A stretch of 64,000 nt of DNA from positions 31,171 to 95,170 of the forward strand of contig DAONJS010000010.1 of NCBI GenBank assembly GCA_035405785.1, given 5' to 3'. The position numbers were made by a program, and so were the translations under genes. Every line of letters begins with the position of its first letter. Position 1 is the first letter of the stretch. The DNA comes from BPGX01 sp035405785 (lineage in GTDB: Bacteria; Bacteroidota; Bacteroidia; B-17B0; Aurantibacillaceae). The notes under the pieces were generated by a model that was not told where the DNA came from, did not search any database, and saw nothing but the letters and a program-made list of their open reading frames with translations. Positions 53,033 through 63,431 of this stretch are shown one piece after another.

Positions 53033-56000
53033 TTATCCGAACTTTCTATAAATTTTTTCAAATATTATAGGGAAAATAAAGAGTGTAAAAAATGTAGCAG
53101 TAAGAAGGCCACCAATTACAACAATGGCAAGAGGTTTTTGAGTTTCAGAACCAATACCAGTAGAAATAGCGGCAGGCAGTAAGCCAATCATAGCCATTAA
53201 TGCTGTCATTACAACAGGACGAATACGAGCTTTAACACCTTCTGTAATTGCAATATGCAAGGGCATTCTATTTTCAAAATTAGATTTAAATACTTGAGTA
53301 AGGATAACTCCATTTTGAACACATATACCAAGTAATGCAATAAATCCAACACCTGCAGATATTCCAAAATTAATACCTGTTAAATGTAAAGCAAAAATTC
53401 CACCCACTACACTAAAAGGCACATTCAATAATACAAGCAATGAATCTCTTGCATTTCCAAGCATGATGAACAAAATTACAAAAATGGCAATCAAACTTAC
53501 AGGAATAACTTGTGCTAATCTATTACTTGCTCTTACTTGATTTTCAAATTCTCCAACCCAATTGATAGTGTAACCCTTTGGAAATTTAATTTCACTCACT
53601 TTTTCTTGTGCTTCTTTTATAGTGCTTCCAAGATCTCTTTCTCTTACAGAAAATTTCACTGCTATAATTCGTTTATTTCCATAACGATAAATAAATGCCG
53701 GTCCGGTAATTTTTTCAACTTTAGCAATTTCTTTTAATAAAATTTTTCCGCCGCTAATGGTAGGGATTCTTATATTCATAATTTCTTCTTCATTACTTCT
53801 GAATTCATTTTGAAAGCGAATCCGAATATCAAACTTTTTTTCACCTTCATAAAAAATAGAAGCTGTTTTTCCACCAATTGCCATTTCAATGACAGCGTTA
53901 GCATCTGCCGTTCTTACGCCATAAGCGGCCATTTTGTTTTGGTCTAATAAAATTCTAAATTCTGGTTGTCCGATATTTTTCAAAATACCCGCATCTTTTA
54001 CACCCGACACATCTTTAATTTTGTTATACACCAATTCTGCTAATGAATCTAAAACATTTAAATCATTTCCAATAATTCTGACAGCGTTATTAGCATTTAC
54101 GCCCGCCACTGCTTCTGCAACATTATCTATAATAGGTTGAGAATAATTGTAATTAATACCTTGAATTTCCGTAAGTTCTTTATTTATTTCTTCAATTAAT
54201 TGATCTAATGATTTCTTTTTTGGCCATTTATCTTTTGGTAGTAAATTAACCTGCATTTGAACATAGTAAAATCCATTTGGGTCTTTTCCATCGTTAGATC
54301 TTCCAATTTGATTAAGCACTTCTTTTACTTCAGGAAATTTTAATAACTTCTTTTTTAATAGACGAACAATTTCAACTGATTGATTTAAAGATGCAGACAT
54401 AGGTAATTTTGCTTCTACCCATAATGCTCCTTCATTAAGTTGAGGTAAAAATTCTGTACCTAAATACCTTGCTGAATAAATGGATAAAACAAATATTACC
54501 GAAATGATGCCTAATGTTAATTTTGAATTTTTGAAACAAAATAAAAAGAATTTGTAAAACCTATCTTGAATCCAATGCACAAAAGGATTTTTCTTTTCTT
54601 TGACATTCTTATTAAAGAATATAGCAATGAGTGCAGGAATGAGAGTAAGCACAAATATAAGTGCTCCTAATAATGCAAAACCTAATGTATATGCCAGTGG
54701 CGAAAACATTTTTCCTTCTACTTTTTCAAAAGAAAAAATAGGAATTAAAGCAGTGATGATAATTAATTTTGAAAAAAATATGGCTTTGCCCAAATCTGAA
54801 CTTGTTTTCCTGATTACTCCATACTTCAATAATTTATTGAATTTTTCCATTCCTGTTTTATGGGCTAAATGATCTAACACTACAAAAACCCCTTCAACCA
54901 TTACAACTGCACCGTCAATGATAATTCCAAAATCTACTGCTCCTAATGATAACAAATTTGCACTCATTCCTTTTAAGCGAAGCATAATAAAGGCAAACAA
55001 TAATGAAAGCGGAATAATGATTGCTACTATTAATGTTGTTCGCCATTCTGCCATAAACAAAAATACAATTACAGTAACAAGTATGATACCTTCTGTTAAG
55101 TTACCTAATACGGTATGAGTGCAATAATTCATTAAATTATCTCTGTCATAAAATGTATTTATTTTTACATCTGGTGGTAGTATTCGTTCGTTCAATTCTG
55201 CAATTTTTTCTTTCACTCTTTTCAATACTTCTGATGGGTTTTCATTTTTTCGCATTACTACAATTCCTTCTACAACATCATCATTCATATTTCTTCCTGC
55301 CTGACCAACTCTTGGAAATGCTGATTCTTTTACAGTTCCAATATGCTTAACCAGAATGGGGTTTCCATTAATATCATCCACAATTACATTTTCTAATTCT
55401 TCAATACTATTTATCAACCCAATACCTCTTACTACAAATGCTTGATTGTTTCTGATAATAACATCGCCGCCTACATTTACATTTGCTTTTTCTAATGCTT
55501 CATAAACATCTATAGGTGTCAAATCGTAGCGTGATAATAAAATAGGATTTAATTGTACTTCATACACTTTTTGTTCCCCTCCAAAAGACACTACATCTGC
55601 AACACCGGGCACACTTTTAAGTTCTCTTTCAACCACCCAATTTTGTATGGTTAATAAATCTCGTGTATTTCTGAATTTACTATCCAGAGTATATCTAAAA
55701 ATTTCTCCTGTTGGACCATAAGGTGGCTGTACTTCTGGCTCTACATCTGGTGGAAGAGAAACATTTCTTAATTGATTATTCACTTGCTGACGAGCAAAAA
55801 AATCTTCTACATCATCGTCAAATATGATAGTTACAATAGATAATCCAAACATTGTAATACTTCTTACACTCGTCTTTTTCTGAACGGGATTCATTGCTAA
55901 TTCAATAGGAATGGTTACATATCTTTCTACTTCTTCGGCACTTCGGCCATTCCATTGTGTTACAATAATTATTTGTGTGTTTGTTACATCAGGAAACGCT

Positions 56001-56119
56001 TCAATAGGAGTTTTCAAAAAACTAATTACCCCCCAAATGGCAATAATTAAAGTTCCAAAAATAACTGTCCATCTGTTTTTAATGGAAAATGTTATGATAT
56101 TTTTTATGAGTGAATTCAT
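53033..56119 (-). CDS. CzcA/CusA-type heavy-metal efflux RND permease
   Basis: 1,028 residues. The HME-RND family start (SIKNRWTVIFGTLI..TPIEAFPDVTNTQ) and the TM4 charge motif DFGIIIDGAVVMVE (about 395-410) identify metal efflux, as opposed to drug efflux. Twelve membrane helices and two large periplasmic loops are present. AIFVILFIMLGNARDSLLVLL near the C-terminus is typical. Divalent or monovalent metal ions are likely cargo; the specific metal is unknown. It is the last gene of the operon, downstream of its MFP (12 bases) and TolC-like proteins. Confidence 0.93.
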   Translation of the reverse strand: MNSLIKNIITFSIKNRWTVIFGTLIIAIWGVISFLKTPIEAFPDVTNTQIIIVTQWNGRSAEEVERYVTIPIELAMNPVQKKTSVRSITMFGLSIVTIIFDDDVEDFFARQQVNNQLRNVSLPPDVEPEVQPPYGPTGEIFRYTLDSKFRNTRDLLTIQNWVVERELKSVPGVADVVSFGGEQKVYEVQLNPILLSRYDLTPIDVYEALEKANVNVGGDVIIRNNQAFVVRGIGLINSIEELENVIVDDINGNPILVKHIGTVKESAFPRVGQAGRNMNDDVVEGIVVMRKNENPSEVLKRVKEKIAELNERILPPDVKINTFYDRDNLMNYCTHTVLGNLTEGIILVTVIVFLFMAEWRTTLIVAIIIPLSLLFAFIMLRLKGMSANLLSLGAVDFGIIIDGAVVMVEGVFVVLDHLAHKTGMEKFNKLLKYGVIRKTSSDLGKAIFFSKLIIITALIPIFSFEKVEGKMFSPLAYTLGFALLGALIFVLTLIPALIAIFFNKNVKEKKNPFVHWIQDRFYKFFLFCFKNSKLTLGIISVIFVLSIYSARYLGTEFLPQLNEGALWVEAKLPMSASLNQSVEIVRLLKKKLLKFPEVKEVLNQIGRSNDGKDPNGFYYVQMQVNLLPKDKWPKKKSLDQLIEEINKELTEIQGINYNYSQPIIDNVAEAVAGVNANNAVRIIGNDLNVLDSLAELVYNKIKDVSGVKDAGILKNIGQPEFRILLDQNKMAAYGVRTADANAVIEMAIGGKTASIFYEGEKKFDIRIRFQNEFRSNEEEIMNIRIPTISGGKILLKEIAKVEKITGPAFIYRYGNKRIIAVKFSVRERDLGSTIKEAQEKVSEIKFPKGYTINWVGEFENQVRASNRLAQVIPVSLIAIFVILFIMLGNARDSLLVLLNVPFSVVGGIFALHLTGINFGISAGVGFIALLGICVQNGVILTQVFKSNFENRMPLHIAITEGVKARIRPVVMTALMAMIGLLPAAISTGIGSETQKPLAIVVIGGLLTATFFTLFIFPIIFEKIYRKFG

Positions 56120-56131
56120 TCAGAATAATTT

Positions 56132-57232
56132 TTAATTTTCCATTATTGCATCAAAAACTAACAAATTGTTTTTTGTAATATACTTTTCGCCTTTTTGAAT
56201 ACCTGATTTTACAAATATCTTATCAGAAGTTTTTCTTTCAATCTCAATTTCTCGCACATCTATATTACATTTATCTTTGTAAATCACTGCAAAATATTTT
56301 CCATTATCAAAAATAACTCCTGATTGACTTAAATATGGAAGTGTAATTTTATCTGTAAAATAAACTTTTACCCGAGCGTACATTTCTGGTTTTAATAAAG
56401 CATTTTTATTGTTTAATTCAATAGCTATTTTCATGGTGCGAGTAACAGGATCAAGCATTTCAAAAATTTTGTCTATTTGGCCATAAAAAACAGTATCGGG
56501 ATATGCAATGGTTTGCACTGCTACTTTTTGTCCAACTTTAATTTTGTGCATATCAGATTCATAAACATTAGCAACTACCCAAAGTTTTGAAATATCAGCA
56601 ATAGTAAGCATTTCATCAGGATTATCTGAACGAATTTGCATGCCTGCTGAAATGTTTTTTGTAATAATATATCCACTAATAGGCGATTTTAATGTGTATG
56701 TGCCTGTTTCGTTGATGTGATAAATACTAAAAATAGAATTTAATCTTTTCAACTCTGCCTGTGCTTTTTCCAATTCTTTTTGTGAGTTAATATATTCTTT
56801 TTCAGAAATGAGTTTGCTTTCATACATATCTTTTGCAACATTCAAATTTTTTTGTGCGATTTGCAAATTGGCTTCTGCATCTGCAAGTTCTTTTTCAAAT
56901 TCTGCTATATCACTACTGATAATTTCTGCCAACGGTTGTCCTTCCTCAACATAATCACCAATTTCTACATATAATTTTTTTACTATACCACTGATGAGTG
57001 GATAAATTTTAATGTTCTTTGAAGGCACTGCTTGTATTTTTCCTGCCAAACTTAATTCATTCTCAACATTCCCTTCTTTTACTTCATCTAATTGAATTAT
57101 TTTCATCATAGAATCTGTCAAACAAAATTGTGTTTTATCAGATTTGGTTTGCTTATTTTCCGTTTTGCAACCTGTAAGATAAAATTCGTTCAATGCCAGT
57201 AATATCAAATATAACAGCAATTTATTTTTCAT
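56132..57232 (-). CDS. CzcB/CusB-type membrane fusion lipoprotein
   Basis: 366 residues. Signal peptide with lipobox YLTGC (Cys22). Barrel-sandwich/lipoyl-like domain with alpha hairpin (GDYVEEGQPLAEIISSD and long coil KELADAEANLQIAQKNLNVAKDMY), then beta-barrel (SGYIITKNISAGMQI) domains. It links the RND permease to the outer-membrane channel in the periplasm. It lies 10 bases after the TolC-like gene and 12 before the CzcA-like gene. Confidence 0.9.
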   Translation of the reverse strand: MKNKLLLYLILLALNEFYLTGCKTENKQTKSDKTQFCLTDSMMKIIQLDEVKEGNVENELSLAGKIQAVPSKNIKIYPLISGIVKKLYVEIGDYVEEGQPLAEIISSDIAEFEKELADAEANLQIAQKNLNVAKDMYESKLISEKEYINSQKELEKAQAELKRLNSIFSIYHINETGTYTLKSPISGYIITKNISAGMQIRSDNPDEMLTIADISKLWVVANVYESDMHKIKVGQKVAVQTIAYPDTVFYGQIDKIFEMLDPVTRTMKIAIELNNKNALLKPEMYARVKVYFTDKITLPYLSQSGVIFDNGKYFAVIYKDKCNIDVREIEIERKTSDKIFVKSGIQKGEKYITKNNLLVFDAIMEN

Positions 57233-57242
57233 ATTATCAAAT

Positions 57243-58490
57243 TTATTTAATTACTTTTTTTCCTACTAAATAATTTAGAGTTTCCTTGTGATAGAAAATT
57301 TTTATTTGTAAATTATAATATTGTTGAACAGCATTTATGTAACTATCAAAAAAATCTGCATACTCTACAATAGATATATTTCTTTTTTGAAAGTTTTCAC
57401 GCATTCCATCTTTGATATTATCAAAGTTTTTCAAAAATTCTTTTTGAGTAGATTCATAAAGTTTTTTTGAAACAAGCAATTTTTCATATTCTGAAATAAT
57501 TTCTTGTTTTAATTCTCTTTCTTTTTGTTTAATATCTGTTTCTGCTTGCTTCATCAAAAATTCTGAATATTTTATATTACCTTGATTTCTATTGAAAACC
57601 GGCAATGGCATACTTAATGAAATGCCTGAATAATTTAAAATAAAACTTCCTGTTCGGTCATAATTATATCCTATTTGAAAATCAGGCACTGCTAATGATT
57701 TTTGCAAACTGTAATTTTGTTTAGCATAATCATAATTTTTCAATACTAAAAAATAATCAGTACGATGAGATAAAGCAGTATCTATCAATTCATTAATTTT
57801 TAGTTGTTCAACATTATTCAAAATAATTGTATCACTTTTGAATGAAATATCATTTGTAATGGGTTTTCCAATAAATACAGATAAATCTTTCTTTAAATCT
57901 GTAATTTGTTCAGTTACTTCATTTTGAATGGATTGTAAATTAAACAACAATGCTCTTAATCTAAAAACTTCTCTTAGTGATATATTTCCTTTTTGAAATT
58001 GATTTTCATATTGATTAACCAAAGGTTCAAGTTCACTAATTTCAATTTGAAAAATATCTCTCATCTTACTATAAAATTTTAATTGATAATAAATAATATG
58101 CATTTGATAAATTAAATTGCTAACCAATGCATCAAATTCTAATTGAGATAATTCCGAGTTTAATTTTGCTAATTGAATTTGTTTATTTCTTTTGCCAGCA
58201 GTGCGTATGAGTTGTTGAAATTGAAAAATATATTCACCACTTGCAGACATGTCAAAATACCTTTGATTATTTGAATTGTAAATGTTTTGTTCCAGATAGA
58301 TATTTGGATTGTCTAATAATTTTGCTTGCTGTATCAGAGCTTTTTGTGCATCTACATTGTATTTTTTGGATAAAATAAAAAAATTGTTTTGAATGAATAA
58401 TGAATCAATAATTCCAAGAGATAAAGTATTTTGAGATATACTATTTACAATATTAAACAATATGATGTATAAAACTAAAAGAAATCTCAT
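57243..58490 (-). CDS. CzcC-like TolC-family outer membrane efflux channel
   Basis: 415 residues. Signal peptide (FLLVLYIILFNIVNS). Long alpha-helical and coiled stretches with two repeated halves (IQQAKLLDNPNIYLEQNIYN and GYNYDRTGSFILNYSGISLSMPLPVFNRNQGNIKYSE); the PVFNRNQG phrase is a TolC/CzcC hallmark. Trimeric outer-membrane exit duct. First gene of the operon; -7 box at 58516-58523. Confidence 0.9.
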   Translation of the reverse strand: MRFLLVLYIILFNIVNSISQNTLSLGIIDSLFIQNNFFILSKKYNVDAQKALIQQAKLLDNPNIYLEQNIYNSNNQRYFDMSASGEYIFQFQQLIRTAGKRNKQIQLAKLNSELSQLEFDALVSNLIYQMHIIYYQLKFYSKMRDIFQIEISELEPLVNQYENQFQKGNISLREVFRLRALLFNLQSIQNEVTEQITDLKKDLSVFIGKPITNDISFKSDTIILNNVEQLKINELIDTALSHRTDYFLVLKNYDYAKQNYSLQKSLAVPDFQIGYNYDRTGSFILNYSGISLSMPLPVFNRNQGNIKYSEFLMKQAETDIKQKERELKQEIISEYEKLLVSKKLYESTQKEFLKNFDNIKDGMRENFQKRNISIVEYADFFDSYINAVQQYYNLQIKIFYHKETLNYLVGKKVIK

Positions 58491-58515
58491 TTAATTCTAA
58501 ATTAAAATTTTGCAG

Positions 58516-58523
58516 CAAATTTA
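58516..58523 (-). promoter_or_regulatory. Probable -7 box of the czcCBA-like operon
   Basis: Minus strand TAAATTTG, then CTGCAAAA, 26 bases before the ATG. No -33 TTG is evident. Confidence 0.4.
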
Positions 58524-58564
58524 TACCAAAGTTACTATAAACTATAAATTCCGAAAAAATTCTT

Positions 58565-58680
58565 TTTAAACACAAAGAACACCAAGATTTTTACACAAAG
58601 AACTCTATGAGTTAGTGGGTTTATCAAGTCCTTTGTGCACTTTGTGATAAGTAATTAACTTTGTGCACTTTGTGTTTAAA
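58565..58680. repeat. Dispersed inverted repeat, family B, copy 2
   Basis: TTTAAACACAAAG (58565-58577) and CTTTGTGTTTAAA (58668-58680) are a perfect 13-bp inverted pair; the interior holds further CACAAAG, CTTTGTGCACTTTGTG words. It lies between the two RND operons. Related to 26550-26636. Confidence 0.7.
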
Positions 58681-58719
58681 ATTTTGGAAACTTGCTTTGT
58701 TTTGATATTCATTGTTTTT

Positions 58720-60153
58720 TTATTTCCAACCACCACCTAATGCTCTGTATAGATTGATAGCGGCTTGCATTTGTTGTTTTTTTGTTTCAATTAACTCATA
58801 TTTTGCTTCTAATGCATCTCTTTGAGTAAGCAAAACTTCCATATAATCTGCTCTGGCATTTTTGAATAAATTGATGGAAATATCAACTGATTGCGTTAAT
58901 GCTTCTACCTGTTGTTTTTTTAAGTTGTAAGCATTTTCTAAATTGATGATATTAGCTTGTTGATTAGCCACTTCTGAATATGCGTTAATAACTCTTTGTT
59001 CATAAATATAAGCAGTTTTGTTTTGTTCTGCAATGGCTGAAAAATAATTTGCTTTCAAAGCATTTCTATTTACAAGTGGTGTAATAAATTCTCCAACTAT
59101 TTCCCACAGCAATGATTCAGGTGTTTTGAATAAATAATTTCCGCTGAATGCCTGCCATCCCAATACTCCATCTAACTTTAATGACGGATAAAATTCTGCT
59201 TTTGCAGATTTTATTTCTAAACGGGTTGCCATCAATTGAAGTTCTGCTTCTTTAATATCTGGTCTGTTTCTTAATAATTGCGATGGAATACCTGATTGTA
59301 CCTGCAAAAGATTCATATCAGGAAAAATTTTAGGATTTCTTGGAATAGGTTGTGGAAATCTACCTAATAGAAAATTCAGTTTGTTTTCAGTTTCAACAAT
59401 TTGTTGTTTGATATAATAAATTTTGCTTTGATTTTTCAATACTTCTGCTTCAAATCTTTTTACTGCAAGTTCAGTAGTTCGTGCGGCGACTTTTTCCTGT
59501 TTTACTATTTCTAATGCGTTAATCAAAATGTCAATATAATTTTGTGTTATTTCTAATTGATTATCAAGTGATAATAATTCGTAATATAAACTTGCTACTT
59601 CAGTAACTAAACGAGTAACTAAATAATTTTTTCCCTGAATAGTAGAAAGATATTTATACACAGCCGCTTTTTTGCTGTTACGAAGTTTTTTCCATATATC
59701 AATTTCCCATGATATATTAGCACCAAGTAAGATATCGGGTAGTGGATCAGGAAATTTTTTATCGTCTGTTATGTTCAATTGTTCTTCAACAGCACCGTTA
59801 AATGTATATTTTGCGGGCTTTTCTAATCCTGATCCTAGAATAGCACCTATATATGGCAGGTATTGTGCTTTACGAAATCTGACATTATTTTGAGCGATAT
59901 TGATTTCCTGCAAAAAAATGTTGAGTTCCTGATTATTTTGTAATGCAATAGAAATTAGATTATTCAGAGTTGTATCTTTAAAAAATTCTTTCCACGAGAT
60001 ATTTGCACTATTTGTTGTATCGTTATTGTTTTTTGAAAGAATATAAACTTCGGGTGTTTTTCTGTTTTCAGATTTTTGTGTATAAGGCGGAATGACACAA
60101 GAGTGCAAAATGTTCAATAAAATAATTATTCCAAAAACATTTTTGATTTTCAT
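58720..60153 (-). CDS. OprM/NodT-family outer-membrane efflux lipoprotein
   Basis: 477 residues from ATG 60153 (MKIKNVFGIIILLNILHSC), preferred because it gives a lipobox LHSC (Cys19); a longer frame would overlap the RND gene. Outer membrane factor fold: ISWEIDIWKKLRNSKKAA, RNRPDIKEAELQLMA, WEIVGEFITPLVNR and GGG at the C-terminus are NodT family signs. Partner of the AcrB-like pump whose gene ends 13 bases upstream. Confidence 0.9.
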   Translation of the reverse strand: MKIKNVFGIIILLNILHSCVIPPYTQKSENRKTPEVYILSKNNNDTTNSANISWKEFFKDTTLNNLISIALQNNQELNIFLQEINIAQNNVRFRKAQYLPYIGAILGSGLEKPAKYTFNGAVEEQLNITDDKKFPDPLPDILLGANISWEIDIWKKLRNSKKAAVYKYLSTIQGKNYLVTRLVTEVASLYYELLSLDNQLEITQNYIDILINALEIVKQEKVAARTTELAVKRFEAEVLKNQSKIYYIKQQIVETENKLNFLLGRFPQPIPRNPKIFPDMNLLQVQSGIPSQLLRNRPDIKEAELQLMATRLEIKSAKAEFYPSLKLDGVLGWQAFSGNYLFKTPESLLWEIVGEFITPLVNRNALKANYFSAIAEQNKTAYIYEQRVINAYSEVANQQANIINLENAYNLKKQQVEALTQSVDISINLFKNARADYMEVLLTQRDALEAKYELIETKKQQMQAAINLYRALGGGWK

Positions 60154-60166
60154 TTTATTTAATTTT

Positions 60167-63100
60167 TTAATGATTATTATTTGTTTGATTTTCTTCATCA
60201 TTTTCATCTTCATCAACAGGGAAAGTATCAATGTTGTGAGCAAGAGCTTCTGTTAACGCAGTTTCTTCTTCTTTTTTGATGAGATGTTTTCCTGAAGCAA
60301 GATTGCCAAAAATATAATATAAGCCGGGAATAATAAATACCCCCAGAATAGTACCAACTATCATACCTCCTAATGAAGCAATACCAATAGTTTTATTACC
60401 AACAGCTCCAGCCCCTTTTGCTAATGCAAGAGGAATAAGACCAGCTACAAAAGCAAATGAGGTCATCATAATAGGTCTAAATCTCATTTTAGCACCTTCA
60501 ATGGCAGCTTCCTTAATAGGCATTTTTTCAAGAGCATGTTTTTGATTAGCAAATTCTACAATTAATATTGCATTTTTACCTAATAGTCCAATTAGCATTA
60601 TCAAAGAAACTTGTGCATAAATATCATTCTCTAAACCAAATGCTCTTAACACAAAGAAAGTTCCAAATATTCCAGGTAAAACAGAAAGCAATACTGAAAA
60701 AGGTAATATAAAACTTTCATATTGTGCTGCAAGAACTAAGTACACAAAAATCACCACAATAATGAAAATATACAATGCTTCATTGCCTCTATCAACTTCA
60801 TCTTTTGATAAAAATGACCAGTCAATATCGTAACCTTGGGGTAGTTTTTTTTCTGCTATTTCTTTAATAATTTGAATGACTTCACCACTACTATATCCGT
60901 GAGCGGGTTCGCCTCTTATAGAAGCTGTTGGATATAAGTTATATCTATTGATTTCATTGGCACCTTGCATTTTTACCAATTTTACCATTGACGAAAGTGG
61001 CACCATTTTGTCGTACTTATTTTTCACATAAATATCGTTTAAATCTGTGGGCTTAGCTCTGTATTTTGGATGTGCCTGAACAAACACTTTAAAGTACCAT
61101 TCATATTTAATAAATCCTAATTCATAAGTACTACCAATAAAGATAGATAAAGTATTCATAATATCTTCAATAGACACACCTTTTTGCATAGCTACTTTGT
61201 TGTCAATAATAATTTCATATTGGGGATAATTTGCAGCATAAAAAGTGAATACACCTGTTATTTCTTTTCTCTTTTTTAATTCTTCAATAAAATCATTAGT
61301 AACTTTTTCAAGTTGTTTATAATCACCCGTATTAGTTTTATCTAATAATTGTAATGAAAATCCACCTGCATTACCATAGCCGGGAACAGAAGGCGGTTCA
61401 AAAAATTCAATAGTAGCACCTGGAAAATCTTTTGTATATTCTTTTAATTCAGCAATAATATCCTTCACTGTTTTTTCTCGTTCATTCCATGGCTTTAGAT
61501 TAATCATAATAGTTCCAGCATTAGATCCTCTACCTTCTGTAAGAATTTCGTACCCTGCATAAGATGCAACGGATTGTATTTCAGGAATTTTAGAAACTAT
61601 ATCCTGTAATTTTTTAGTTATATCGTATGTTCTTTCTAATGTAGAACCGGGGGGCGTTTGAATAATTGTATAAATAGTTCCTTGATCTTCACCAGGAATA
61701 AATCCAGATGGCATTGTTCGTGTTACAAGAAATATCCCAACTGCACATATTATTAAGAAGCCAATTGTAAATAATTTTTTATCAACAACTTTTTCAAGGA
61801 ATTTTACATATCTCATTGTCAGATTAGAAAACCAATGATTAAAAGCGTCAAAAAATTTATTGAAAAAGTTCTTTTTATGATTAGAATTATGATCTATTTT
61901 TTTAAGCATCATTGCAGATAATACAGGCGTTAAAGTAAGTGCCACTAATCCCGATAAAATAATAGCAGAAGCCATTGTTACAGAAAATTGTTTGTAAAAA
62001 ATACCAACTGGCCCAGACATAAATCCTACAGGAATAAATACTGAAGCCATTACTAATGTAATAGCAATAATTGCCCCACTAATTTCACCTAAAACCAACT
62101 GTACTGCTTTATATATAGATAAATTTGGATTATCTTCTAATTTAGCATGAATGGCTTCTATTACTACAATAGCATTATCTACTACAATTCCAATAGCCAA
62201 TACTATTGAAAAAAGTGTAATCATATTGATAGTCAACCCAAAAGATTGTACAAATATAAAAGCCCCTATAAGAGATACAGGCACTGCTAAAATGGGCACA
62301 AATGTTGAACGCCAGTCACCTAAAAATATCAGAACTACAAAAGCAACAAGCAAAAAGGCATCTCTCAATGTATGTAAAACACTTTCTGTTGATGCTTCTA
62401 AAAATTTTGACACATCATAATTGATTTCATAATGCATGCCAGGTGGAAGGTTCTTTTCTATTTCTTTTAATTTTTCCTTAACTCTTTCTATTGTTTCACT
62501 TGCATTGCTTCCATACGCTTGCTTTAAAGCAATGGTTGCACAAGGATAAGTTTTACCGTTTATACTTAAACTTGAATAAATATCATAATACTCACTACCC
62601 AACTCAACATCTGCAATATCTTTTAATTTTATCAATTCTCCTTTTGAATTTGACCTAATTACAATGTCATTATATTGCTCTGGTTTGTTGAATCTTCCTA
62701 CATAGGTCAAAACATATTCTAATGATTGAGATTCATACCCATCTGCTCTCCCTAATCTACCAGGGGTTCCAATAATACTTTGTTTTCCCATAGCTTCCAT
62801 TACTTCTTCTGGCGATATATTATATGCACGCATTCTATCAGGTTTTAACCACACACGCATAGCATATTGACGGCTACCAATCATATACCCCTGTCCAATT
62901 CCATTGATTCTCTGAAGTTCAGGTAAAACTTTTACATACGCATAATTAAATATGTATCTCATATTAGCATTAGGGTCATCACTATAAAAATTGATGTTCA
63001 TTAAAATACTGGGTACTAATGGCATTACTACAACACCTTCTCTTTGAACTAAAACAGGTAATCTATTCAAAGCCGCCATTACTCTATTATTCACATTAAC

Positions 63101-63412
63101 CACTGCATCGCCAGGATCAACACCTAAATTAAAAACTACTCTGATGTTTGCTTCTCCGGCACTGGTAGCATCTGATAGCATATACCGCATACCCGGTACA
63201 CCATTGATGGCTTGTTCTAATGGTGCTAATACAGATTCTGTCAGAATTTTTGCACTTGCACCAGGATAAGATGCACGAACAATTACCATTGGTGGAGCAA
63301 TGTTAGGAAACTGAGAAGTAGGGGTGGTTTTGATAGACAATAGCCCAATAAATACAAGCAAAATAGATATAACTATTGCTAATACTGGTCTATGTAATAA
63401 TTTACTAAACAT
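60167..63412 (-). CDS. AcrB/MexB-like HAE-1 RND multidrug efflux permease
   Basis: 1,081 residues, slightly longer than AcrB (about 1,050) because of an acidic C-terminal tail (VDEDENDEENQTNNNH). N-terminus MFSKLLHRPVLAIVISILL..GLLSIKTTPTSQFPNIAPP is classic HAE-1. TM4 motif is VVDNAIVV: AcrB Asp407 is kept but Asp408 is Asn here. The TM10 Lys motif LLGKNAILIVEFA is intact. It pumps hydrophobic compounds from periplasm or inner membrane to the channel. MFP lies 20 bases upstream; OMP 13 downstream. Confidence 0.94.
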   Translation of the reverse strand: MFSKLLHRPVLAIVISILLVFIGLLSIKTTPTSQFPNIAPPMVIVRASYPGASAKILTESVLAPLEQAINGVPGMRYMLSDATSAGEANIRVVFNLGVDPGDAVVNVNNRVMAALNRLPVLVQREGVVVMPLVPSILMNINFYSDDPNANMRYIFNYAYVKVLPELQRINGIGQGYMIGSRQYAMRVWLKPDRMRAYNISPEEVMEAMGKQSIIGTPGRLGRADGYESQSLEYVLTYVGRFNKPEQYNDIVIRSNSKGELIKLKDIADVELGSEYYDIYSSLSINGKTYPCATIALKQAYGSNASETIERVKEKLKEIEKNLPPGMHYEINYDVSKFLEASTESVLHTLRDAFLLVAFVVLIFLGDWRSTFVPILAVPVSLIGAFIFVQSFGLTINMITLFSIVLAIGIVVDNAIVVIEAIHAKLEDNPNLSIYKAVQLVLGEISGAIIAITLVMASVFIPVGFMSGPVGIFYKQFSVTMASAIILSGLVALTLTPVLSAMMLKKIDHNSNHKKNFFNKFFDAFNHWFSNLTMRYVKFLEKVVDKKLFTIGFLIICAVGIFLVTRTMPSGFIPGEDQGTIYTIIQTPPGSTLERTYDITKKLQDIVSKIPEIQSVASYAGYEILTEGRGSNAGTIMINLKPWNEREKTVKDIIAELKEYTKDFPGATIEFFEPPSVPGYGNAGGFSLQLLDKTNTGDYKQLEKVTNDFIEELKKRKEITGVFTFYAANYPQYEIIIDNKVAMQKGVSIEDIMNTLSIFIGSTYELGFIKYEWYFKVFVQAHPKYRAKPTDLNDIYVKNKYDKMVPLSSMVKLVKMQGANEINRYNLYPTASIRGEPAHGYSSGEVIQIIKEIAEKKLPQGYDIDWSFLSKDEVDRGNEALYIFIIVVIFVYLVLAAQYESFILPFSVLLSVLPGIFGTFFVLRAFGLENDIYAQVSLIMLIGLLGKNAILIVEFANQKHALEKMPIKEAAIEGAKMRFRPIMMTSFAFVAGLIPLALAKGAGAVGNKTIGIASLGGMIVGTILGVFIIPGLYYIFGNLASGKHLIKKEEETALTEALAHNIDTFPVDEDENDEENQTNNNH

Positions 63413-63431
63413 GGTTAATTAAATTTTAAAA

